Assembly (NCBI GenBank): GCA_036924855.1
Contig: JBAGRP010000001.1
Span: 7,056,001 to 7,120,000 of the forward strand
DNA from: Nitrobacteraceae bacterium AZCC 2146
Lineage (GTDB): Bacteria; Pseudomonadota; Alphaproteobacteria; Rhizobiales; Xanthobacteraceae
Direction: 5' to 3'
DNA length: 64,000 bases
In this document: positions 36,654 through 45,638 of the stretch, one piece after another
Position numbering within the stretch: position 1 is the stretch's first letter
Layout: each line of letters starts with the position of its first letter
Program-made: the position numbers and the translations under genes
The notes under the pieces: model-generated
Databases searched by the model: none
What the model was told of the DNA's origin: nothing
Seen by the model: the letters and a program-made list of their open reading frames with translations, nothing else

Positions 36654-37511
36654 TCAAACCCAATAGGAAATGCGCGAACGGAATCGCGCGAAGAACGCGC
36701 CGACGACGGTGAGGTTGATCAGCGTGATCAGCAGCACCGCCAGATAGGTATTGGCCGACGGCATCTGCCCGAGGAGCGGCGCGCGGACGACCTCCACCAG
36801 ATGATAAAATGGATTGAAATCGGCGATATAGGATCGCGTGCGCAGCAATTCCGGCTTCCACATGATCGGCGTCACGAAGAACACGATCTGCACCACCGAA
36901 TTGATCAACTGCGGCACGTCGCGAAACCGGGCGGATATCATCCCGATCAGGAGCGTGACGGCCGCGCCGTTCAACAGCACCAGCAGCAGGCCGGGGATCG
37001 CCAGCAGCGCCACGGCGCCAGGCCAGATCTGGAAGTAGATCAGCACGCCGAAATAGATGACGAAGTTATGTGCGAAGATGACCAGCTTGCTCCAGCTCGA
37101 CCGGTAGACATAGACCGAATAGGGCAGCCTGATCTGCTTGATGTAGGATTCTGCGCCGGTGAACAGGACGCCGCCTTCGATCAGGAAACTGGAAATTAAA
37201 TTCCAGACCAGCAGACCGACGCACAGGTAGGGCAGGAAGTCATGGATCGGGGTATTGAACAGTTCAGCGTAGAGCACGCCGAGCGCGATGACCATGATCG
37301 CCATGCTCGCAGTCAGCCAGAACGGCCCCAGCATAGAGCGGCGGTAGCGCTGAAGGATGTCGTTCCAGCCAAGCCGCACCCAGAGCGGCCACATGGCAAG
37401 CCCGGTGCTAAAATCGGACACCGCCATGCCGACGGCAAATCCGGTCCCGCCGCGCGTGACAAACTGGGAACGCAGGCCCTTTCCAGGCTCGTCGTTTAGA
37501 ATCATTGTCAT
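36654..37511 (-). CDS. wzm: Polysaccharide ABC exporter, permease subunit (Wzm type)
   Basis: The 285-residue ABC-2-type permease has a cytosolic N-terminus with an amphipathic stretch (WVRLGWNDILQRYRRSMLGP, the conserved R-Y-R-R-S-x-L-G-P/F motif), six membrane helices and a short tail ending RISYWV. It forms the channel for polyprenyl-pyrophosphate-linked polysaccharide. It starts the minus-strand pair with wzt. The presence of Wzm/Wzt indicates an ABC-dependent pathway; no Wzx or Wzy was recognised in the window. Confidence 0.92.
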   Translation of the reverse strand: MTMILNDEPGKGLRSQFVTRGGTGFAVGMAVSDFSTGLAMWPLWVRLGWNDILQRYRRSMLGPFWLTASMAIMVIALGVLYAELFNTPIHDFLPYLCVGLLVWNLISSFLIEGGVLFTGAESYIKQIRLPYSVYVYRSSWSKLVIFAHNFVIYFGVLIYFQIWPGAVALLAIPGLLLVLLNGAAVTLLIGMISARFRDVPQLINSVVQIVFFVTPIMWKPELLRTRSYIADFNPFYHLVEVVRAPLLGQMPSANTYLAVLLITLINLTVVGAFFARFRSRISYWV

Positions 37512-37669
37512 CTAGTAAATTGTCCGGCCGATTTTAGAACGCCCCGCAGCGGCCCCCTACGTAGCCCATTTGATATGCGAAAGAAACGTCTGTTGGAGCC
37601 TGATTCGGAACGCAAGCGAGCATAATCCGGCGGCTGCGGCGGCATGCACTGCGCGGGCGGCCGCCCCCG

Positions 37670-38506
37670 TCAGATCGCAATGATGACAATCGCTGCAAAA
37701 ATCAAAATCGCGCCGCCGATCCGCCGCGACGACAGAGGCTCGCGATGCAGGATGATCCCGATCGCCATGGCAAACAGCACGCTGGTCTCCCGGATGATGG
37801 TGACCGCGCCGACGGCGTTGCGGCTCAGCGCCCACAGGAAAACGCAGAACGACAGCAGACCCAGCATTCCCGAAACGAGAACGCGCCACCGTGCGGCGCG
37901 CAGTTCGGCCCATAGTGCGGGTCCGCGCAGAGCCCGGCCGAGCAACAGGAATGCGAAGCTGTCGAGCACGATGAGCCAGGCGGTGAAGCCAAGCCAGTTG
38001 CCGAACAGCCGCGTGCCGTAAGCATCGAGGGTTGAATAGGAGGCGACGGCCGCACCGGCGACTGCCGCAGTCAGAAGCAGGGGCCACGGCGCCAGACCAT
38101 GCAGCTTGTGGACCGCGAGCAGCAGCAAGCCCGATGATACCAGCACGATGCCGACGCACTGGCTGATCGACGGGATCTGTCCCAGGCCGAAGAATGCGAT
38201 CAACGTTGCGAACAAGGGCACCATTCCGCGCGCCAGCGGAAACACCTGTCCAAAATCGCCGCGTGCATAGGCGCCGGCAAGACATAGCTTGTAGGCGATG
38301 TGCAATCCCACCGACAGCAATAGTACCGGCCAAACATTGGGTGCAGGCCATGGCAGGAACGGCAGCGGCGCAGCCGCACAAAGGCCTGCGACGGCACCCA
38401 TGCCCGCCAGCACGGTGACCTGGTTCTGTCCTGATTTGACGAGGCTGTGCCAGCTCGCGTGCAGCAGGCCGGCGGCAAGCATCAGGCTGATGGTCAGAAT
38501 ATCCAA
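37670..38506 (-). CDS. EamA/DMT-family membrane transporter
   Basis: The 278-residue protein has ten hydrophobic helices in two repeats of five, the EamA layout; GDFGQVFPLARGMVPLFATL in the first half and SVLFAMAIGIILHREPLSSR in the second are the family's paired signatures. Members move small metabolites or, in polysaccharide loci, sometimes flip lipid-linked sugars (as with ArnE/F). The substrate here is unknown. It lies between the exporter genes and an SDR on the same strand, about 50 bases downstream of the SDR. Confidence 0.88.
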   Translation of the reverse strand: MDILTISLMLAAGLLHASWHSLVKSGQNQVTVLAGMGAVAGLCAAAPLPFLPWPAPNVWPVLLLSVGLHIAYKLCLAGAYARGDFGQVFPLARGMVPLFATLIAFFGLGQIPSISQCVGIVLVSSGLLLLAVHKLHGLAPWPLLLTAAVAGAAVASYSTLDAYGTRLFGNWLGFTAWLIVLDSFAFLLLGRALRGPALWAELRAARWRVLVSGMLGLLSFCVFLWALSRNAVGAVTIIRETSVLFAMAIGIILHREPLSSRRIGGAILIFAAIVIIAI

Positions 38507-38553
38507 TGCAGCCTCGCATCAGCCCGCGGTCGCTGCCCAATCCACAACATCGA

Positions 38554-39426
38554 TCAGAGTCCGGCGGCTTCTCTCAAGCCTTGCTGCAGCGGGGTGAAGC
38601 TGAATTGCGGAAAAGCCAGCCTGCAGGCGGCATTGTCGAACGGGCGATAGCCGTCGTGCGGCATCGCGCCAACCCGCGGCGAAGGCTTGATGGCGATTGG
38701 CCTGCCCGACAATGCGACCGCCGTCTTCGCGATGTCGGCGAACGAATGCACCTGTCCGGTGACGATGTTGAGCGCGCCGACGCTCTTGTGCAGCAGTGCC
38801 TGGACGATCAGCTCCGCGACGTCGTCGATATAGACGTGGTCACGGCGTTCCTCGCCCGCTCCGAACAGGACGATGTCCTCACCCGCCTCGGCAAGCCGGC
38901 GAAAGCGATTGGGGCCGTATCCATTGTGCGGATCCGATGCCCCATAGATCAACGTCGGACGTAGATTGACGAGCGGTGCATTGGCCTCTGCGCCAAACGC
39001 AAGCTCTCGCGCCAAATGCATGACGCCGTGCAGGCTGCCCGGCGCCATTGGCGACAGTTCGGTCAGCGGGTGCGGTCCGTCGGCGTAAACAGCGTCGGAG
39101 CTGATATTGATCACATGGGCGACCCCGATCTTGCCCAGCGCCGCGATCACGTTGGCGACCAGCCGCATGTTGTCGGACAGCATCGGGGTGTTCTTGACGG
39201 GCGCGATCGCGGCAACGGCGACGACGGCGTCAGTGGGCCTCAGCAAGCCGGCAAGAGTGGCCGATGCGTCGTTGGCAAGAAGGTTGACCTCGGTGCGGCT
39301 CAGGGCCAGCACCGGGATATCCGCCTGCGCCAGACGTTTTACCAAGGCCCCGCCGACGAAGCCGCCGGAACCGATGACGACGACGCGCTCGGGAGGCCGC
39401 GGCAAGAGATTGAGGTGGCTGATCAT
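38554..39426 (-). CDS. SDR-family protein with replaced catalytic Tyr/Lys
   Basis: The 290-residue protein has a good dinucleotide site (VVVIGSGGFVGGALVKRL), INISSDAVYADG, LRPTLIYGASDPHNGYGPNR and DHVYIDDVAEL, so the extended-SDR fold is clear. At the YxxxK position it reads HGVMH (His133, His137), with neither Tyr nor Lys. Its close paralogue at 45639 reads YGVMH there. The frame extends to 39603, but the ATG at 39426 with GGAA six bases upstream fits. It may be a binding protein or use another acid-base pair. Confidence 0.82.
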   Translation of the reverse strand: MISHLNLLPRPPERVVVIGSGGFVGGALVKRLAQADIPVLALSRTEVNLLANDASATLAGLLRPTDAVVAVAAIAPVKNTPMLSDNMRLVANVIAALGKIGVAHVINISSDAVYADGPHPLTELSPMAPGSLHGVMHLARELAFGAEANAPLVNLRPTLIYGASDPHNGYGPNRFRRLAEAGEDIVLFGAGEERRDHVYIDDVAELIVQALLHKSVGALNIVTGQVHSFADIAKTAVALSGRPIAIKPSPRVGAMPHDGYRPFDNAACRLAFPQFSFTPLQQGLREAAGL

Positions 39427-39781
39427 GGCAGGTTCCAACGTGAGGGTGATTTCCGAGCCCCAAGAACAAAGAGTCGCGTGACAAGGAGGTCCGGCTCGTC
39501 GAAGCTTAAGGTGCAAGCAATCATTGCCATGTTTTCGAACATTTTGCGACGCGATGCAGCGGCGCTCGCCGCATCGTGAAAAAAACATTGATGCCGCCGG
39601 CAATTTTTAGTTGCAGGAAGTGCGGCAGTCTTGACAACAGGTTTGATAACCCTCAAGGAAACCCGCATGGATGTTTAGTTTTAAGCGTGGGTCGGCCTTT
39701 GTCGATCGAGCGGAATCAGCAGTAAACTCAATGCGTTCTGCTGCGGGCTTTTCAGACTTTTGGGTCTTACGGGGGATGGCA
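39427..39781. other. Divergent intergenic control region
   Basis: About 355 bases separate the minus-strand SDR from the plus-strand nucleotide-sugar operon. There is an imperfect hairpin at about 39551-39576 (CGATGC, bulge, GGCG paired with CGCCGCATCG) and a TTGACA at 39631-39636 without a convincing -10 box. This must hold the promoter of the seven-gene operon that follows. No small gene is evident. Confidence 0.5.
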
Positions 39782-40783
39782 ATGAAAAAGATTTTGGTCA
39801 CGGGCGGTGCCGGCTATGTCGGCCATATGCTGACGCCGCAATTGCTCGCCGCGGGCTATGCCGTCGTCGTCTACGATATGATGTGGTACGGCAACGACAA
39901 GATGCCGAAGGATAACCCGAACCTGACGCTGGTCGAGGGCGACATCCGGGATACCGCCAAGCTCGCCAAGCATTTCGAAGGCGTCGATACCGTCCTGCAC
40001 CTCGCCTGCATCTCCAATGACCCCAGTTTTGAACTCGATTCGAGCCTCTCGGAATCGATCAATTACGATTGCTTCGAGCCGATGGTGATCGCCGCCAAGA
40101 AGGCCGGCGTGTCCCGTTTCGTCTATTGCTCGTCCAGTTCGGTCTATGGCGTCAGCGATGCGCCCGACGTCACCGAAGATCATCCGCTGGTTCCGCTGAC
40201 GCTGTACAACAAGTTCAAGGGGCTCTGCGAGCCGCTGTTGTGGAAGCACCGTGGTCCGGGCTTCACCTGTGTCGCGATCCGTCCGGCGACGGTCTGCGGC
40301 TACAGCACCCGGACGCGCCTCGATTTGACCGTGAACATCCTGACCAACCATGCCGTTAACCGGGGCAAGATTACCGTGTTCGGTGGCGATCAGCGTCGCC
40401 CTAACCTGCATATCCAGGACATGGTCGATGCTTACAAGCTGATGATCGAAGCGCCGGCCGAGAAAATTGACGGCGAGACCTTCAACATCGGCTACCAAAA
40501 TTTGAAGGTGATGGAGATCGCCGAGATCGTGCGCAAGGTTGTCCAGGAAGAATTCCCGAACAAGGCGCCGATCGAGATCGTCCGCACCGAGACCAACGAC
40601 AATCGCTCCTATCACATTAATTCGGAGAAGATCTTCCGCGTTCTGGGTTATCGTCCGAAGCACACTGTCGAGGACGCGGTGCGCGATCTGTGCAAGGCGT
40701 TCGCGCGTGGCGATCTGCCCAACAGCTTCGATGATCCGTTGTATTACAACGTCCAGAACATGAAGACGGTTGAAGTGGCATGA
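39782..40783 (+). CDS. NAD-dependent epimerase/dehydratase, first gene of the sugar operon
   Basis: The 333-residue extended SDR has KILVTGGAGYVGHMLTPQLL at the NAD site, YCSSSSVYG, catalytic LYNKFK (Tyr142, Lys146), and a substrate segment RPATVCGYSTRTRLDLTVN. A GGGGGA motif precedes the ATG; another ATG two codons upstream (39776) is possible. It is of the type that acts at C2, C4 or C6 of nucleotide-linked sugars in O-antigen loci; the exact reaction is not readable. It overlaps the next gene as ATGA. Confidence 0.85.
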   Translation: MKKILVTGGAGYVGHMLTPQLLAAGYAVVVYDMMWYGNDKMPKDNPNLTLVEGDIRDTAKLAKHFEGVDTVLHLACISNDPSFELDSSLSESINYDCFEPMVIAAKKAGVSRFVYCSSSSVYGVSDAPDVTEDHPLVPLTLYNKFKGLCEPLLWKHRGPGFTCVAIRPATVCGYSTRTRLDLTVNILTNHAVNRGKITVFGGDQRRPNLHIQDMVDAYKLMIEAPAEKIDGETFNIGYQNLKVMEIAEIVRKVVQEEFPNKAPIEIVRTETNDNRSYHINSEKIFRVLGYRPKHTVEDAVRDLCKAFARGDLPNSFDDPLYYNVQNMKTVEVA

Positions 40784-41790
40784 GCGACAAACAGGTTGCC
40801 GTCGTTACCGGCGGCGCCGGCTTCATCGGGAGCCACGTCGTCGATTTGTTGCTCGATCGCGGATACGAAGTTCGCGTGATCGACAATCTGGTGGGGGGGC
40901 GCGAGGTCAATCTCGCGCACCACGCCGGCAATTCAAATCTGCATTTTCTGAAATCCGATATCCGCGCGCTCGAGGCGGGCGCTTCGGTATTCAAGGGCGC
41001 CAGCCGGGTATTTCATTTTGCCGGGATCGGCGACATCGTGCCATCGATCGAGCAGCCGCTTGAATACATGTCGGTCAATGCCCAGGGCACCGTCCAGGTC
41101 CTGGAATGCGCGCGAGATGCCGGCGTGGCGAAGTTCGTCTATGCCGCGTCGTCGTCGTGCTACGGCCTCGCCGAAACACCGACGCGCGAGGATCATGCGA
41201 TCCGCCCGACATATCCCTATGCGCTGAGCAAGTACCACGGCGAACAGGCCGCGATGCACTGGCACGGGGTCTATGGTTTGCCGGTGAACTCGATCCGTAT
41301 CTTCAATGCCTATGGCACGCGGTCAAGAACGTCCGGCGCCTACGGTGCCGTGTTCGGGGTGTTTCTTCGGCAGAAGATTGCCGGGACGCCGTTCACCGTG
41401 GTCGGCGACGGCACGCAGTCACGCGATTTCCTTTTTGTGACCGATGTCGCCGAAGCCTTCGTGCGTGCGGGCGAAACCGAACTCGCGGGAAAAATCTGGA
41501 ATCTCGGCGCCGGCAACCCGCAGCCGGTCAACAAGCTGGTCGAATTGCTGGGCGGTGAGGTCGTTTACATTCCGAAGCGACCCGGCGAACCCGATGTCAC
41601 GCATGCGGACATTACCGCGATCACGCGTGACCTCGACTGGCGTCCGCGCGTTAGCTTCGAAGACGGCGTGAGCAAGATTCTCGGACAAATCGATTACTGG
41701 CGCGAAGCCCCGTTGTGGGATCCGCAGTCGATCGCGCAGGCCAGCAAGGTCTGGTTCAAATATATGGCAAAGGCTGACGTCAATGGATGA
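40780..41790 (+). CDS. NAD-dependent epimerase (UDP-glucose 4-epimerase-like)
   Basis: The 336-residue SDR has [20 protein letters not shown], the GalE-like HFAGIGDIVPSIEQPLEY, YAASSSCYG, catalytic YALSK (Tyr147, Lys151) and RIFNAYGTRSRTSGAYGAVF. It resembles 4-epimerases and WbpP/Gne-type enzymes. Translation is coupled to the previous gene (ATGA), and its last eight bases overlap the next. Two different epimerases in one coupled operon point to a sugar with more than one inverted or dehydrated centre. Confidence 0.87.
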   Translation: MSDKQVAVVTGGAGFIGSHVVDLLLDRGYEVRVIDNLVGGREVNLAHHAGNSNLHFLKSDIRALEAGASVFKGASRVFHFAGIGDIVPSIEQPLEYMSVNAQGTVQVLECARDAGVAKFVYAASSSCYGLAETPTREDHAIRPTYPYALSKYHGEQAAMHWHGVYGLPVNSIRIFNAYGTRSRTSGAYGAVFGVFLRQKIAGTPFTVVGDGTQSRDFLFVTDVAEAFVRAGETELAGKIWNLGAGNPQPVNKLVELLGGEVVYIPKRPGEPDVTHADITAITRDLDWRPRVSFEDGVSKILGQIDYWREAPLWDPQSIAQASKVWFKYMAKADVNG

Positions 41791-43336
41791 GGCAAGTCGC
41801 AAGTTACTCAGCCACAAGGTCAAGACGGTGGATGATCTGATCGCGCTTGTCGGTCCGCGGCCGCGCGCCAAGAAGGTCATCATGTGCCACGGCGTGTTCG
41901 ACGTCGTGCATCCCGGGCATATCCGTCATCTGTTGTATGCCAAGAGCAAGGGTGATCTGCTCGTCGCCAGCCTAACGGCAGATCGTCACATCATGAAGGC
42001 CAATATGCGGCCTTATATCCCGGAAGATATCCGCGCGCTAAATCTCGCCGCGCTGGAAATGGTCAACTACGTTATTGTTGACCCGAACCCGACACCGCTC
42101 GCCAACATTTCGGCGATTCAGCCCGACTATTTCGCCAAGGGCTATGAATACGGCAAGGACAATTCGATCCATCCGAAGACGCAGGATGAAATCGGAATCC
42201 TGGACGGCTATGGCGGCGAAGTGATCTTCACGCCGGGCGACGTCGTCTATTCGTCGTCGGCGCTGATCGAAATGCAGCCGCCCGACATTTCGATCGAGAA
42301 GCTCAACATGCTGATGATGGAGGAGAAGGTCACCTTCAATGACCTCCGCTCCATCCTCGATAAGTTCAAAGGCATACGCGCCCATGTCGTCGGCGATACC
42401 ATCGTCGACAGCTATACGTATTGCGCCATGATCGGCGGCCAGTCGAAGACCCCGACCATCAGCGTTCGCTTCGAACGCAAGGACAGCTATGTCGGCGGCG
42501 CCGGAATCGTCGCCAAGCATCTGCAGGCCGCCGGTGCCGACGTGACGTTCTCGACGGTGCTGGGCGATGACGCGGACGCAGCCTTCGTGCGGGAAGACAT
42601 GCTCGCCGCCGGCGTGACGATGAAGGATATTTCAGACCCGACGCGACCCACGACCAACAAGAATGCGATCATCACCGAAGGATATCGCATGCTGAAGGTC
42701 GATACGCTGGATAACCGCACCATCTCCGACAAGATCTGCGCAAAATTCTGCAGCCAGATCGGTGAGATCGAAACCGACGTGCTGGTGTTCAGCGATTTCC
42801 GCCACGGCGTGTTCAATCGCTCCACCGTTCCAATCCTGATGGGGGCCATTCCGAACGGCGTGTTCAAGGTCGCGGACAGCCAAGTCGCCAGCCGCTGGGG
42901 CAATATTCTTGAATTCCAGGGCTTCGACCTGTTGACGCCGAACGAGCGCGAGGCGCGCTTCGCGCTGGGCGATCAGGACTCCCATGTGCGCCCGCTCGCC
43001 ACCAGCCTGTTCAGCCTGGCCAACTGCAAGACGCTGATCCTCAAGCTCGGCGATCGCGGCATCCTGACCTATCGCACCCGGCCGGCAGAAGATCCGCGCA
43101 CCTTCGCGGTGATCGACAGCTTCGTCGACCGCGTGGTGGATGCGGTGGGCGCGGGCGACGCCTTGCTGGCCTATTCGTCGCTGGCGCTGAAACTGACCGG
43201 AAACGATATCATCGCCTCGATTCTCGGCTCGATGGCCGCCGGCATCGAGTGCGAGCACGACGGCAATATCCCGGTCACGCTGGACGCAATGCGCAAGAAG
43301 ATCGATGCGATCGAACGGGTTGCCATTCTGAACTGA
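41783..43336 (+). CDS. Cytidylyltransferase-PfkB kinase fusion (HldE-like, reversed domain order)
   Basis: The 517-residue protein has an N-terminal nucleotidyltransferase (about 30-165): CHGVFDVVHPGHIRHL carries the HxGH motif, and LLVASLTAD follows. A ribokinase-like domain (about 190-510) has VVGDTIVDSYTY, SYVGGAGIVAKHLQAAGADV, NTFYNERE-type LLTPNEREARF and the catalytic DAVGAGDALLA near residue 455. HldE, which makes ADP-heptose, has the kinase first and the transferase second. Here the order is reversed. It likely phosphorylates C1 of a sugar phosphate and activates it with a nucleotide. Confidence 0.88.
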   Translation: MDEASRKLLSHKVKTVDDLIALVGPRPRAKKVIMCHGVFDVVHPGHIRHLLYAKSKGDLLVASLTADRHIMKANMRPYIPEDIRALNLAALEMVNYVIVDPNPTPLANISAIQPDYFAKGYEYGKDNSIHPKTQDEIGILDGYGGEVIFTPGDVVYSSSALIEMQPPDISIEKLNMLMMEEKVTFNDLRSILDKFKGIRAHVVGDTIVDSYTYCAMIGGQSKTPTISVRFERKDSYVGGAGIVAKHLQAAGADVTFSTVLGDDADAAFVREDMLAAGVTMKDISDPTRPTTNKNAIITEGYRMLKVDTLDNRTISDKICAKFCSQIGEIETDVLVFSDFRHGVFNRSTVPILMGAIPNGVFKVADSQVASRWGNILEFQGFDLLTPNEREARFALGDQDSHVRPLATSLFSLANCKTLILKLGDRGILTYRTRPAEDPRTFAVIDSFVDRVVDAVGAGDALLAYSSLALKLTGNDIIASILGSMAAGIECEHDGNIPVTLDAMRKKIDAIERVAILN

Positions 43337-43362
43337 AATCAGCGGCGATAAATTGACACGGG

Positions 43363-43389
43363 GTCCCGGAGCGCATGGCGCTTCCGGGA
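43363..43389 (+). other. Intercistronic hairpin
   Basis: TCCCGGAGCGC and GCGCTTCCGGGA can pair with a single bulge around a short loop, in the only sizeable gap (73 bases) of the sugar operon. There is no T-run, so it is more likely an RNA processing or stability element than a terminator. Confidence 0.35.
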
Positions 43390-43409
43390 TCGGATCAGGG
43401 TGAACAGGT

Positions 43410-44336
43410 ATGCGCGTCGTCGTTGTCGGGTTGGGCGTTCAGGGTCGGAAGCGGACCGCGATCGCCGGGCCGGAAGTCGTCGCCACCGTTGATCCAGTTT
43501 TGCCCGATGCCGGCTATCGCCGCATCGACGATGTGCCGCTGGATTCCTATGATGCCGCGCTGCTGTGCGTGCCGGATGATCCGAAGGTCGAACTGCTTAC
43601 CTACCTGTTGGGCCATGGCAAACATGCCTTGGTCGAGAAGCCGCTGTTGTCGGTGAACGATGGCGAACTGACCGCGCTGGCGGCGCTCGCCGCGAAGACG
43701 GGTACCGTCTGCTACACCGCCTATAACCACCGCTTCGAACCGCACTTCATGCGGATGCGCGATCTCATTCACTCCGGCAAGCTTGGCCAGATCTACACCG
43801 TGCGGATGTATTACGGCAACGGCACCGCGGCGCAGGTGAAGGCGTCGCCGTGGCGCGACACCGGCACCGGCGTGCTGTTCGATCTGGGGTCGCATCTGCT
43901 CGATACCCTGTCGTTCTGGCTGGGGCCGATCGCGCAGCCGTTCAAGGTGATCTCGGCATCGCGGTTCGAGAACCTGTCGTTCGATCATGTTACCTTCGGT
44001 GCTACCGGAACGCCGCTGCTGCAGCTCGAAACCTCGTTGCTCAGCTGGCGCAACCATTTCTATGCCGATGTCCATGCCGAGAAGGGCAGCGCCCATATCA
44101 CCTCGCTGTGCAAGTGGGGCCCGAGCACGTTCACGGTCCGCGGTCGCGTGCTGCCGTCCGGGCGGCCCGATGAGGAATCGGTGACGCTGGTGCAGGCCGA
44201 TCCGACCTGGGCGCTGGAATACGACCATTTCAAATCGTTGTGCGCGACCGGCGGCGCTTCGCTGCAGACCGACATGTGGATCAACCGCACGCTGAATTCA
44301 CTCGGGGCCGCGGCACTTTCGGGCGAGGGACAATGA
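43410..44336 (+). CDS. Gfo/Idh/MocA family oxidoreductase
   Basis: The 308-residue protein has a short N-terminal Rossmann fold (RVVVVGLGVQGRKRTAI), the family's LVEKPLLSVNDGE motif (catalytic Lys in EKP) and a C-terminal sheet domain with GTGVLFDLGSHLLDTLSFWL. Members oxidise or reduce a ring hydroxyl of free or nucleotide-linked sugars using NAD(P). It follows the kinase/transferase fusion by 73 bases and overlaps the next gene as ATGA. A role in making a keto intermediate fits the operon. Confidence 0.9.
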   Translation: MRVVVVGLGVQGRKRTAIAGPEVVATVDPVLPDAGYRRIDDVPLDSYDAALLCVPDDPKVELLTYLLGHGKHALVEKPLLSVNDGELTALAALAAKTGTVCYTAYNHRFEPHFMRMRDLIHSGKLGQIYTVRMYYGNGTAAQVKASPWRDTGTGVLFDLGSHLLDTLSFWLGPIAQPFKVISASRFENLSFDHVTFGATGTPLLQLETSLLSWRNHFYADVHAEKGSAHITSLCKWGPSTFTVRGRVLPSGRPDEESVTLVQADPTWALEYDHFKSLCATGGASLQTDMWINRTLNSLGAAALSGEGQ

Positions 44337-45601
44337 CCAAACCGGTGATCGGCTTTGCCGGCATGACGCATCTCGGCCTGAACTCCGCGGTCGCTTCGGC
44401 CGAACGCGGCTTTGACGTGATCTGCTTTGATCCGGATGCCGGAAGGATCGGCGCGCTGAACGATGGGAAGCTTCCCGTCGTCGAGCCGGATCTGCCGGAA
44501 ATGTTCGCGCGCCGCCGCGCGCAGCTGACGTTCACCTCCGATGCCAGCCTGCTGAAGAAATGCGACGTGATCTACGTCGCGCCGGATGTGCCGACCGATG
44601 ACAAGGGCGCCAGCGACCTTGGTCCGATTCGCGGGCTGATCGATATCGTCGACGCCGCCATGGCGCCGGCAGGCGTGCTGGTGGTCCTCAGCCAGGTGCC
44701 GCCGGGCTTCACCCGCGGCCTGAACCGGCCTTTGGACACGCGTTACTATCAGGTCGAAACGCTGATTTTTGGCCGTGCCATCGAGCGCGCGATGTATCCT
44801 GAGCGCTTCATCGTCGGATGCACCGATCCTGCGGTCCCATTGCCAGCTGCGCTGGCCACCTATCTCGCGGCGTTCGAATGCCCGATCCTGCCGATGCGCT
44901 ATGAGAGCGCCGAACTTTGCAAGATCTCGATCAACATGGTGTTGGTCGCGCAGGTCAGCTGCGCCAACACCATCGCTGAATTGTGCGAAAACATCGGCGC
45001 GGACTACGGCGAAATCGTTCCGGCGCTGCGGCTCGACCGCCGCATCGGCGCCTACGCCTATATCAGCCCGGGGATGGGCATTTCCGGCGGCAATCTCGAG
45101 CGCGATCTGGCGACGTTCAACAATTTTGGCGACGCTTTAGGCACCGATATCGGTGTGGTCCGGGCCTGGCAGCACAACGGCGGCTATCGCCGCAACTGGG
45201 CGCTGCGCACACTGCACCAGACGGTGCTCAGTCGGATGGCCGATCCGGTGATCGCCGTGCTGGGGCTGGCCTACAAGGAGAACACCGATTCGGTGAAAAA
45301 CTCCCCGGCGGTGGCGCTGGTCGAGGCACTGCAGCCGTTCCGCGTGCAAGCGTTCGATCCCGTCGTCGCACCGCGCGTGGAATGGCATCCGGCACTCACG
45401 GCCGGCGCCGATCCGCTCGCGGCCTGCACCGGAGCCGATGTCGTGCTGATCATGACGCCGTGGCCCGAATTTCGCACGATCGACGTCGGCCAGCTTGCCA
45501 AGGCACTGCGCGGAAAGGTCGTGATCGATCCCTACGGCATGCTTGATCGCCGCGCCGCGATCACTGCCGGACTTGAATATCACAAGCTCGGGGTCTCCTG
45601 A
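44333..45601 (+). CDS. UDP-glucose/GDP-mannose dehydrogenase-family protein lacking the catalytic cysteine
   Basis: The 422-residue protein has all three family domains: N-terminal NAD site (IGFAGMTHLGLNSAVASAER), central ELCKISINMVLVAQVSCANT with the conserved Lys and Asn, and C-terminal VIAVLGLAYKENTDSVKNSP. In the active loop, where relatives have GFGGSCFPKD, it reads GISGGNLERD (around residue 254): the thiohemiacetal-forming Cys is Asn and the Lys is Arg. The four-electron oxidation to a uronic acid is therefore unlikely. It may do a single oxidation, or another reaction on an NDP-sugar. Confidence 0.88.
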   Translation: MTKPVIGFAGMTHLGLNSAVASAERGFDVICFDPDAGRIGALNDGKLPVVEPDLPEMFARRRAQLTFTSDASLLKKCDVIYVAPDVPTDDKGASDLGPIRGLIDIVDAAMAPAGVLVVLSQVPPGFTRGLNRPLDTRYYQVETLIFGRAIERAMYPERFIVGCTDPAVPLPAALATYLAAFECPILPMRYESAELCKISINMVLVAQVSCANTIAELCENIGADYGEIVPALRLDRRIGAYAYISPGMGISGGNLERDLATFNNFGDALGTDIGVVRAWQHNGGYRRNWALRTLHQTVLSRMADPVIAVLGLAYKENTDSVKNSPAVALVEALQPFRVQAFDPVVAPRVEWHPALTAGADPLAACTGADVVLIMTPWPEFRTIDVGQLAKALRGKVVIDPYGMLDRRAAITAGLEYHKLGVS

Positions 45602-45638
45602 CCGCGAAGCTTGCAGCAAGCAGATCTGGAGAGACGAC

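Noticed and set aside
37557..38540. 327-codon minus-strand frame over the EamA gene
   Set aside because: The EamA frame shows ten regular hydrophobic helices; this alternative frame is Arg/Ala-rich with no helices.
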